This document shows, piece after piece, positions 1 through 5,291 of a stretch of 6,441 nucleotides of DNA; the stretch's first letter is position 1, and each line of letters starts with the position of its first letter. The DNA comes from an uncultured Clostridia bacterium. GTDB taxonomy: Bacteria > Bacillota > Clostridia > Lachnospirales > Anaerotignaceae. Made by a program: the position numbers and the translations under genes. The notes under the pieces were generated by a model. That model was not told the origin of the DNA. It did no database searches and saw only the letters and a program-made list of their open reading frames with translations. Location of the stretch: NCBI GenBank assembly GCA_937888765.1, contig CALASU010000149.1, positions 1 through 6,441 on the forward strand, read 5' to 3'.

Positions 1-10
1 ACGCTGTCCC

Positions 11-279
11 TCGAGCCCCCTGCGAGGGGGTCACCCCCTCGACCCGATTTGGCAAAAGCATTCGCTTTTGCCGAAAAACTTTAATGTTACCCGCCGAAGG
101 CAAATAAACCTTTGAGGGCTTCGCCCTCAAACTCCCAGCAGGGGAATCATTCCCCTGCACCCCGATTTGAAAATCAAATTTCAAAGAAATTTGATTTTCG
201 TATAAGGGTCAAGGGGGATTATCCCCCTTGTAGGGGTTGAGGGGACAAAGTCCCCCATAGGGTGCAGGGGCAAAGCCCC
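11..279. repeat. Cluster of tandem short palindromes (non-coding repeat element)
   Basis: This stretch carries no credible gene and is almost entirely short perfect inverted repeats: 23-30/34-41, 51-59/64-72, 111-119/123-131, 138-147/149-158, 169-182/186-199, 210-219/221-230, 241-246/250-255 and 267-271/275-279. Arms are 5 to 14 bases and loops 1 to 4. Most arms are G/C-run hairpins; two (51-72 and 169-199) are A/T-rich. Segments also complement each other at a distance: 152-162 is the exact reverse complement of 260-270, and 34-45 matches the reverse complement of 206-217 at 11 of 12 bases. I infer a dispersed intergenic repeat, because one unit recurs at 6411-6441. I do not recognise a named family. 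It starts at or before the window edge, so its full length is unknown. Confidence 0.85.
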
Positions 280-285
280 GCAAGA

Positions 286-315
286 AATGCCGTCCGACTT
301 CCGTCAAACGGCATT
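286..315 (-). terminator. Putative terminator of the reductase-like gene
   Basis: An 8-bp perfect stem (286-293 with 308-315, AATGCCGT/ACGGCATT) lies just past the stop codon at 331. Read on the minus strand it is followed by TTCTT, a short U-rich tail. The loop is 14 bases and the tail is weak, so termination may be partial or may be helped by the G/C palindromes that follow. Confidence 0.5.
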
Positions 316-330
316 CTGTTATCGCTTTGC

Positions 331-1257
331 TTATTTTGCCAGAATTTCTTCTTTTCTTTCCAGCAGTTCATTGGACAGGATCATCGCTTCCGCTTTTTCA
401 AAGCCGATTCTTGCGATTGTGTCCGCCAGTCTTTCGCCGGCCACACCCTGGTCCTTGAAGAACAGCATTGTTTTTTCCACAATATCCATTACTTCTTCGT
501 CAGAAGTAAAGATTTTATTCAGCGCAGTACCCTGACCAACTTTTTTGCCCCAACGACCGCCCAGTGTTACCTTGTAACCGTTCACTTCCTGTGTCATAGC
601 ACTGAAAGGACATTTTGCCAATGTCACACATCTGCCGCATCTGATACATTTGCTTTCGTCAAACACCAGCTTTTCGTCGTCAGCCTTTGTTGCCGCACCC
701 ATAGGACAAACCTTTGCCACTACGCAGATTTTACAGCTCTTACAAGCGTCTGCTTCAAATTTGGGCACTCTCTGTCCGATGATACCCAGATCGTTGATAT
801 CGGGTTTTACACAGTTGTTGGGGCAGCCGCCTGTTGCCACTTTAAATTTATGAGGCAGCTTCACACTATTATAACCGATAAAGAATCTTTCGTGAATTGC
901 CTGACTCAGTGCATATGTATCATACAGACCATACTGGCAGGTTGTACCCTTACAGCTTACGATGGGACGAATCTTAGGGCCTGTACCGCCGACCATCAGA
1001 CCGCCCTCTGCCAGATATGCAATAAAATCATCAATTTTATCATAGGGGATCCCCTGTACTTCAATTGTCTGACGTGTTGTCATTGCCATTTCGCCGCTGC
1101 CAAATTTATCAGCCGCTTCGGCAATACGGATCGCTTCTGTTGTTTTGATCTTACCGTTTCTTGTAATCACACGCGCATTGAAGCAGTCTGTACCTTTCTG
1201 CTGCAGAAACCCCATGCCCTTTACTCTTTTAATATCATCTGCACTTACTGTTACCAC
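331..1257 (-). CDS. Siroheme/4Fe-4S nitrite/sulfite reductase-like protein with two ferredoxin clusters
   Basis: This 308-residue protein resembles the AsrC/DsrAB-type nitrite/sulfite reductase fold fused to a 2x[4Fe-4S] ferredoxin domain. Visible features in order are an N-terminal reductase half-domain (about 1-95, with MTTRQTIEVQGI at 59-70), the siroheme/Fe-S cysteines C102, C107, C145 and C149 (the latter in GGCPNNC), and two ferredoxin motifs: C172, C175, C178, C184 and C204, C207, C210, C216. Both ferredoxin motifs have five residues before the last Cys-Pro. The family moves electrons from ferredoxin clusters to a coupled siroheme-4Fe-4S centre to reduce sulfite or nitrite in the cytoplasm. 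The substrate here is unknown, and no asrA/asrB, dsr or siroheme genes are adjacent. The start is GTG, not ATG: AGGAGGG at 1264-1270 sits 6 bases upstream. It is close to AsrC in size, but the missing partners argue against a standard Asr operon. Confidence 0.9.
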   Translation of the reverse strand: MVTVSADDIKRVKGMGFLQQKGTDCFNARVITRNGKIKTTEAIRIAEAADKFGSGEMAMTTRQTIEVQGIPYDKIDDFIAYLAEGGLMVGGTGPKIRPIVSCKGTTCQYGLYDTYALSQAIHERFFIGYNSVKLPHKFKVATGGCPNNCVKPDINDLGIIGQRVPKFEADACKSCKICVVAKVCPMGAATKADDEKLVFDESKCIRCGRCVTLAKCPFSAMTQEVNGYKVTLGGRWGKKVGQGTALNKIFTSDEEVMDIVEKTMLFFKDQGVAGERLADTIARIGFEKAEAMILSNELLERKEEILAK

Positions 1258-1263
1258 GCAAAT

Positions 1264-1270
1264 CCCTCCT
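1264..1270 (-). promoter_or_regulatory. Ribosome binding site fixing a GTG start
   Basis: AGGAGGG on the minus strand lies 6 bases before the GTG at 1257-1255. It is near-consensus and supports the non-ATG start of the reductase-like gene. Confidence 0.8.
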
Positions 1271-1313
1271 TCAAACTTCCTTAAACCTCAAAAAACTTAT
1301 ACATTCTTTTTTG

Positions 1314-1322
1314 ATTATAACA
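1314..1322 (-). promoter_or_regulatory. Extended -10 promoter of the reductase-like gene
   Basis: On the minus strand the sequence reads TGTTATAAT, a full extended -10 element (TGnTATAAT). No good -35 box lies 17 bases upstream, which is usual for extended -10 promoters. The implied transcript starts near 1307 and has a leader of about 50 bases, so this gene can be expressed independently of the HD gene upstream. Confidence 0.6.
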
Positions 1323-1372
1323 TATCCTGCCGCTTTCATAAAGCAAATGTTTCTTTTTTAACAAAGTATTTT

Positions 1373-1804
1373 TTATTCCCTCTCCTGCAAAGCCTGTACC
1401 ACACGCTGCTTTGCCTTTTTGTACTGTTCCACACGCCGCAGATCTCTTTCGGTCACTTCCGTCAGACGGCTCAGATCCATATTGTCTGTCAGATCTGCAT
1501 ATTTTACCTGTGCCGCCAGAGGATTCCGACAAACCGTTTCGATATATTTCATATAGTCCTGCTTTTTTGGCTTTGTCAGACACTGCAGGGCTTCTATAAT
1601 CTCCTCAGAAAAGCCTTCCTTTCGCAGTTCCTCCGCTGTCATCGGGGTATCCTCCAAAATATCATGCAGTACTGCCACCGTTTTCGCCTCTGTGCTTTTG
1701 CAGTTCAGCATCACTCTGAGCGGATGCAGAATATACGGATGCCCGCCTTTATCCACCTGTCCCATATGCCCCTTTACCGCCAACAAAATCGCTTTTTCCA
1801 GCAT
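1373..1804 (-). CDS. Small HD-domain (p)ppGpp hydrolase-like protein
   Basis: This 143-residue single-domain HD protein is related to the hydrolase domain of RelA/SpoT and to small alarmone hydrolases (MESH1 type), which remove the 3'-pyrophosphate of (p)ppGpp using a bound metal. Metal and catalytic residues of that family are in place: H27 in HP, H47-D48 and E51-D52 in LHDILEDT, D104 and N108 in KYADLTDNMDL. No synthetase, TGS or ACT domain follows. The residue that aligns with the guanine-stacking Arg of Rel enzymes (R44 by my recollection) is D18 in GQVDKGG, so the substrate may differ from ppGpp. The ATG at 1804 is chosen because AAAGGGG at 1812-1818 lies 7 bases upstream. The frame stays open to an ATG at 1849 that lacks a binding site, and another ATG at 1810 is too close. 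It has its own promoter, divergent from the EFR1 operon. Confidence 0.85.
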   Translation of the reverse strand: MLEKAILLAVKGHMGQVDKGGHPYILHPLRVMLNCKSTEAKTVAVLHDILEDTPMTAEELRKEGFSEEIIEALQCLTKPKKQDYMKYIETVCRNPLAAQVKYADLTDNMDLSRLTEVTERDLRRVEQYKKAKQRVVQALQERE

Positions 1805-1828
1805 AGCCATTCCCCTTTCTTTATACAC

Positions 1829-1857
1829 AGTATAAGCCCGCATTCTCAATCATGCAA
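1829..1857 (-). promoter_or_regulatory. Putative promoter of the HD gene
   Basis: Minus-strand TTGCAT (1852-1857) and TATACT (1829-1834) are separated by exactly 17 bases. The -10 box matches consensus at 5 of 6 positions and the -35 at 3 of 6. Transcription would begin near 1822, giving a leader of about 18 bases that includes the ribosome binding site. Confidence 0.5.
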
Positions 1858-1946
1858 AGAAAATCCTGCACAATTACAGCATATGCCTTTTGTTTAGATT
1901 TCACAAAATTTCTTTTTGCGACAAAAAAACACAAAATTTAATATTT

Positions 1947-1975
1947 TTGTCAAACCTTTTTATCCATACTATGTT
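1947..1975 (+). promoter_or_regulatory. Putative promoter of the EFR1-deacetylase operon
   Basis: TTGTCA (1947-1952, 5 of 6 to consensus) and TATGTT (1970-1975, 4 of 6) are 17 bases apart in a very AT-rich stretch. The predicted start near 1982 gives a leader of about 70 bases before the ATG at 2055. Other TA-rich hexamers lie just downstream, so the -10 assignment is less certain than the -35. Confidence 0.5.
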
Positions 1976-2054
1976 ACTATATATAAAGAAGATGAAAAGA
2001 TTTTTCATTCCTGACGGAATGATACGATAGAAACCCCGAAAGGAGGCAGTTTCC

Positions 2055-2837
2055 ATGATCTATTATTTCAGTGGAACAGGCAATTCCTATGCCGCAGCCA
2101 AAGCACTGGCAGACAACCTGCAGGAGCCTTTGCAGGATATTGCACAGGCAGTCAAAAATAATTCTTATTCTTATACGCTTTCCGAGGGCGAACGTCTTGG
2201 CTTTGTGTTTCCCGTATATGCCTGGGCCCCCCCGAAGATTGTCCTTGATTTTATCAGACAGCTGAAACTGCAATTTGCATATGCCCCCTATGTTTTCGCA
2301 GTCTGCACCTGTGGTGCATCCGCAGGCAAAAGCATTGATTTTCTGGAAGATGCACTGGCAGAAAAAGGACTGACCTTAAACAGCGGCTTTTCCGTTGTCA
2401 TGCCCGATAACTGCATCACGCTCTTTCCTGCAGAATCCGAAAAAGCCATCAAAGAAAAGCTTGCTCATGCAGAAAAAACCATACATCGTATCCAGAAGGC
2501 AATCCGTATGGGAAAAACAGGCTTTTTCCGTGTAAAACGAGGAAAATTTGCAGGCACGCTTTCCCACGTGGTCAATCCCCTGTTTCAGAAAGGCGGTATG
2601 AAAACAAAGGCCTTTTATGTAACGGATCAATGTACAGGATGCGGGCTTTGTGAACAGCTTTGCACCAGCGGCTGTATCAAACTGCCTGTCGGAAAACCCG
2701 TCTGGACAGAAGATACCTGCAATATGTGCCTTGCCTGTCTGCACCGCTGTCCCGTTACAGCCATTCAGTACGGCAAAAAAACGATCAAACGTGCACGTTA
2801 TCTGCATCCCATTTATCAGACAAAGGGGGACGAATAA
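2055..2837 (+). CDS. EFR1-family flavodoxin-ferredoxin fusion protein
   Basis: This 260-residue protein has two parts. An N-terminal flavodoxin-like fold starts directly with the FMN phosphate loop (FSGTGNS, residues 5-11) and runs to about 180. A C-terminal ferredoxin domain has cluster motifs C193, C196, C199, C203 and C222, C225, C228, C232-Pro. The first motif ends in CTSGC, with no Pro after its fourth Cys and an extra C207. This layout matches the EFR1 family (flavodoxin plus 2x[4Fe-4S]) common in anaerobic Firmicutes. The expected role is cytoplasmic electron transfer between FMN and Fe-S centres; the partner is unknown. AGGAGG at 2041-2046 lies 8 bases before the ATG. It is first in an apparent operon, with a deacetylase gene starting 3 bases after its stop. 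Confidence 0.92.
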   Translation: MIYYFSGTGNSYAAAKALADNLQEPLQDIAQAVKNNSYSYTLSEGERLGFVFPVYAWAPPKIVLDFIRQLKLQFAYAPYVFAVCTCGASAGKSIDFLEDALAEKGLTLNSGFSVVMPDNCITLFPAESEKAIKEKLAHAEKTIHRIQKAIRMGKTGFFRVKRGKFAGTLSHVVNPLFQKGGMKTKAFYVTDQCTGCGLCEQLCTSGCIKLPVGKPVWTEDTCNMCLACLHRCPVTAIQYGKKTIKRARYLHPIYQTKGDE

Positions 2838-2840
2838 TCT

Positions 2841-4313
2841 ATGAACATCAAAAGAGGGATTTCTTTTATGCTGGCGGCTGTACTGCTGCTTGCCTGCACA
2901 AATATCGCCTTTGCAAACAGCTCTAATCTTGTCAGCAATAAAAAAACGGCACAGCTGCGTGCCAAAGGAGAAACCTATTGGGCAGAGCAGGAAAAACTGC
3001 ATACCGTAGGCGAAGCCGTTTCTGTTGTGACATACGGAGAACCTTTCTCCTATCTGTTACAGTATCCGAAAACAGGCTCTCCCAATATCGACAATCGTAT
3101 CGAAACCATCGTTTCCGATATCCGCAATGCATTCGACAGCGAATATATGATTGCAGAGTCCATTGACGGCGATGAAAAAACCGTAACCAATAAAGATACG
3201 CTTCTGAAAGTCGGCTACGAAACCTATCTGACAGAGGAAACCAAGCTGACACTGGTGCTCTGGGAAACACATGAAGCAGATGTACTGAAAACCCCTTTTG
3301 TCCGCATCCATATGCACCATTTCGATCTGGAAGCAGATGCAGAAATCCATGCAGAGGATCTGATGTGGAAAGATTTCAGAGAAAATGCTTCCCGTTATAC
3401 ACAGAATTACTTTACGACCACAAAACCTTATGATAAGGCAATTTTCGGCAACTATGCGAGTATCCTCGCTCCCGATGCAGGGCGTTTTGACAGATTCGCC
3501 TTAACAGAAGACGGCGTTCTGTTTTACTTTGACCGCTATGATGTCTTTCCCGGTAGCTACGGCGTTGTAAAGCTGACCATTCCTTATGAAGAAATGGTCA
3601 CAAAAGAGCCGCCTGTTGTGGTGGAAGAGGTTGTGGAAGAACCTGTACAGCCCGAATCCCCTGCAGTTGCTCCCGAAACTCCTGCAGAGCCTGCAAAGCC
3701 GAAAAAAATGGTTGCCCTTACATACGATGACGGTCCCAATCCCAACGCTACGAATGCCATTCTGGATACCTTAGAAAAATACAATGCCAGAGCAACCTTC
3801 TTCGATCTCGGGTATCTGGTGGAACGCTATCCGACAGTAGCTAAACGAGAGCTGGCAATCGGCTGTGAGGTCGGCAGTCATTCCTACGATCACCAGAATT
3901 TCAATAAGCTGACCAATCAGCAGGTGCTTGCCGATGTGGCAAAAACAGATGCGGCTTTCCGCAAGGCAATCGGCAAATCTCCCGCACTGTTCCGCCCGCC
4001 TTACGGTAACTGTGACAGTCGCGTAAGAGAACTGATCCCCATGCCGATTTATCTCTGGTCTGTGGATACACTGGACTGGAAAAGCAGAAATGCGGCTGAA
4101 ATTGTAAAACAGGTAAAAGCGGCAGGCAATCTGGACGGTAAAGTGATCCTGATGCACGGTATTTACGGTTCTACTGCCGAAGCAACTGCCCAGCTTGTAC
4201 CCTATCTGCAGGAACAGGGCTATGAACTGGTAACTGTTTCCGAACTGATGCAGAAAAAATATAATCAGACACCGCAGGCAAAGAAGCTGTACGGCTATTC
4301 TTTCTTTCAGTAA
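2841..4313 (+). CDS. Secreted polysaccharide deacetylase (NodB/CE4 domain, PdaC-like)
   Basis: This 490-residue exported protein is predicted to remove N-acetyl groups from peptidoglycan or another cell-surface polysaccharide. In order: a signal peptide (K4-R5, hydrophobic 7-18, likely cleavage after AFA at 25), an N-terminal domain (about 55-250) resembling the DUF4163/DUF3298 (RsiV/PdaC) module, a Pro/Glu/Val-rich linker (about 255-288), and a NodB domain (about 289-470). CE4 motifs are TYDDGP 294-299 (catalytic D296, metal D297), HSYDH 347-351 (metal H347, H351), RPPYG 385-389, DTLDW 409-413 and LMHG 437-440 (catalytic H439). The residue after H439 is Gly, where Asp is usual. C19 in LLAC could be a weak lipobox, so lipoprotein anchoring is possible. 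A G-run inside the end of the preceding gene (2825-2829) probably serves as ribosome binding site, 11 bases away. M1 is preferred over M10 because it supplies the basic n-region. Confidence 0.92.
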   Translation: MNIKRGISFMLAAVLLLACTNIAFANSSNLVSNKKTAQLRAKGETYWAEQEKLHTVGEAVSVVTYGEPFSYLLQYPKTGSPNIDNRIETIVSDIRNAFDSEYMIAESIDGDEKTVTNKDTLLKVGYETYLTEETKLTLVLWETHEADVLKTPFVRIHMHHFDLEADAEIHAEDLMWKDFRENASRYTQNYFTTTKPYDKAIFGNYASILAPDAGRFDRFALTEDGVLFYFDRYDVFPGSYGVVKLTIPYEEMVTKEPPVVVEEVVEEPVQPESPAVAPETPAEPAKPKKMVALTYDDGPNPNATNAILDTLEKYNARATFFDLGYLVERYPTVAKRELAIGCEVGSHSYDHQNFNKLTNQQVLADVAKTDAAFRKAIGKSPALFRPPYGNCDSRVRELIPMPIYLWSVDTLDWKSRNAAEIVKQVKAAGNLDGKVILMHGIYGSTAEATAQLVPYLQEQGYELVTVSELMQKKYNQTPQAKKLYGYSFFQ

Positions 4314-4327
4314 ATAAAACAGTAAAT

Positions 4328-4365
4328 AAAAAAAGCCCACAAATTTTCAAAATTTGTGGGTTTTT
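4328..4365. terminator. Bidirectional terminator between convergent genes
   Basis: A near-perfect palindrome with 12-bp arms (4336-4347 and 4349-4360, CCCACAAATTTT and its complement) is followed by five T on the plus strand and preceded by seven A (a U-run on the minus strand). It can stop both the deacetylase operon and the convergent regulator gene, which end at 4313 and 4367. Confidence 0.9.
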
Positions 4366-4366
4366 A

Positions 4367-4756
4367 TCATTCTGCAGTTTTATGAATTTCGGCATATTTT
4401 TCATAATGCTGTTTCATACATTCAAAGGTTTCCTGACTGATGCAATGTTCCATGCGGCAGGCATCCTCCAGTGCGACTTCCTCGCTGACCCCAATATGCA
4501 TCAGCAGCCCGGAAATCACACAATGCTTTTCATATGTGCCTTTTGCAATGGCAAGCCCTTTTTCTGTCAGCACAATACGACCTTTTTCTTCGATCTGTAC
4601 ATAGTCCTCTGCTTTCAGTTTTTTGATCGCATTGCTGATACTAGGTTTGCTGAATCCCAGTTCTGTCGCAATGTCAACAGAACGCACAAAACCTGTTTTC
4701 TGGTTCAGCACATAAATCGTTTCCAAATAGTTTTCCATGGATTCTCCGGTTCTCAT
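4367..4756 (-). CDS. DtxR-family metal-dependent transcriptional regulator
   Basis: This 129-residue regulator is related to MntR/DtxR/IdeR, which bind DNA when loaded with Mn(II) or Fe(II) and repress metal uptake genes. A winged helix-turn-helix (about 1-72, with VRSVDIATELGFSKPSISNAIKKL) precedes a metal-binding and dimerisation domain (about 73-129). No C-terminal SH3-like domain is present, as in MntR. Aligned by eye, the metal ligands are N9, E12, H78, C100, E103 and H104. C100 in ACRMEH is the DtxR/IdeR state, where MntR has Glu; N9 matches neither MntR (Asp) nor DtxR (Met). The start at 4756 follows GGGAG (4763-4767) by 6 bases and gives the usual family N-terminus; the longer open frame to 4867 is untranslated leader and promoter. 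ATG 4738 is a less likely alternative. No metal transporter gene is in the window. Confidence 0.9.
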   Translation of the reverse strand: MRTGESMENYLETIYVLNQKTGFVRSVDIATELGFSKPSISNAIKKLKAEDYVQIEEKGRIVLTEKGLAIAKGTYEKHCVISGLLMHIGVSEEVALEDACRMEHCISQETFECMKQHYEKYAEIHKTAE

Positions 4757-4785
4757 CTGTTTCTCCCGCCTTTCCTCATCATTTA

Positions 4786-4814
4786 ATATTAACAAAAAAC
4801 AGACTTTTTGGCAA
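4786..4814 (-). promoter_or_regulatory. Promoter of the DtxR-family gene
   Basis: Minus-strand TTGCCA (4809-4814, 5 of 6) and TAATAT (4786-4791, 4 of 6, with a TG extension) are 17 bases apart. A 10-base perfect palindrome, TTAATATTAA (4783-4792), covers the -10 box and could be an autoregulatory site, though it may simply reflect AT richness. Confidence 0.55.
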
Positions 4815-4893
4815 TCATTTTCTTTTTTCCAATAAAAATTCGCTTGCTTTTTAAAAAAGTTGTACAAAAATCCCAGTTTCCTTCATTTTTTTA

Positions 4894-4922
4894 TTGTAAT
4901 TTAATCAAAAGTGTTGTATGAT
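4894..4922 (+). promoter_or_regulatory. Promoter of the structured RNA
   Basis: TTGTAA (4894-4899, 4 of 6) and TATGAT (4917-4922, 5 of 6) are separated by exactly 17 bases. The predicted start, about 4929-4930, falls right where the predicted closing helix of the downstream RNA begins (4931-4933), which supports both calls. Confidence 0.6.
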
Positions 4923-4929
4923 GTATCTA

Positions 4930-5176
4930 AGAAAAAACAATCCGAGATCAAATTCCTTTCGTTGTTTTTTCCATAGCTTAGAGTATTACTATAGTTTGGA
5001 GCTTTTCTCCTAACTCCAGGCTATTTTTGAATCAAACTTTTCATCTCTTCTTGTCATTGCTTCCCGAGCACAAGAACGTATCCCCAAATGCTTTTTGTGT
5101 GGCAATGACAAACCCTTACCACGGCGGCTTTCTCCCCCAAGAAAGCCGCCGTTCCCCTCTTTCGGATTCTTTTTCC
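4930..5176 (+). ncRNA. Structured RNA candidate, possibly 6S RNA
   Basis: About 245 bases without a credible protein gene show strong long-range pairing. The ends close on each other: 4939-4947 with 5160-5168 (9 bp, one G-U), extended past one C-C mismatch by 4933-4937 with 5170-5174. Inside are 4973-4977/5020-5024, 5051-5060/5102-5111 (10 bp, perfect) and 5121-5133/5140-5152 (13 bp, perfect, 6-base loop). The 5' arm has a rival partner: 4931-4940 is exactly complementary to 4962-4971. Length, its own promoter, a closing helix, a strong hairpin just before the 3' closing arm and a CTTTCG...TTTTTT segment near the 5' end recall Firmicute 6S RNA, the RNA that binds and inhibits the housekeeping RNA polymerase. 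That resemblance is from memory and unverified. A riboswitch or leader for the downstream gene is the main alternative. The T-run at 5190-5196 may mark the 3' end. Confidence 0.5.
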
Positions 5177-5205
5177 GCAAGCATCGTCCTTTTTTTCATA
5201 AAAAC

Positions 5206-5219
5206 ACCTGCTTTTAGGT
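5206..5219. other. ACCT-N6-AGGT inverted repeat upstream of the last gene
   Basis: ACCT (5206-5209) and AGGT (5216-5219) form an inverted repeat whose A-rich and T-rich flanks extend the symmetry with one extra base. It lies just upstream of the proposed -35 box. It could be an operator, or a weak terminator stem after the structured RNA. It is too short to decide. Confidence 0.3.
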
Positions 5220-5226
5220 TGTTTCC

Positions 5227-5255
5227 TTGTCTTTTTCCACGCAATGCAGTATGAT
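5227..5255 (+). promoter_or_regulatory. Putative promoter of the alpha-oxoamine synthase gene
   Basis: TTGTCT (5227-5232) and TATGAT (5250-5255) are 17 bases apart, predicting a start near 5262 and a leader of about 30 bases. A perfect TATAAT at 5270-5275 lies too close to the ribosome binding site (5278-5285) and has no -35 box. Confidence 0.45.
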
Positions 5256-5291
5256 ACTTTATAGGGAATTATAATAGAAAGGAAGATGTTT

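Noticed and set aside
11..279. CRISPR array
   Set aside because: Palindromes differ in sequence and spacing. There is no identical repeat with uniform spacers and no cas gene.
262..1284. Long plus-strand open frame (340 codons) and smaller plus frames in 287-853
   Set aside because: They lie antisense to the reductase-like gene, have Cys/Phe/His-rich composition typical of antisense frames, and lack a ribosome binding site. The minus-strand protein has clear motifs.
1145..1897. Plus-strand open frame of 250 codons across the HD gene and its flanks
   Set aside because: It is the antisense of two genes with recognisable motifs and spans two promoters. No domain is visible.
2376..3002. Minus-strand frames opposite the EFR1 and deacetylase genes, also 2932-3350 and 3771-4404
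   Set aside because: They are antisense shadows of motif-bearing plus-strand genes, with no ribosome binding sites.
4757..4867. N-terminal extension of the DtxR-family gene by 37 codons
   Set aside because: The extension is Lys/Phe-rich low-complexity translation of the promoter region. A good ribosome binding site and the family's normal N-terminus place the start at 4756.
5111..5152. T-box-like sequence (ACCACGGCGG) in the intergenic hairpin
   Set aside because: The conserved T-box AGGGTGGNACCGCG core and the specifier-loop architecture are missing; the bases belong to a simple perfect hairpin.
5027..5254. 75-codon plus-strand frame between the regulator and kbl
   Set aside because: It has a TTG start without a ribosome binding site, runs through a perfect 13-bp hairpin and a promoter, and shows no domain. 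It is better explained as structured RNA sequence.
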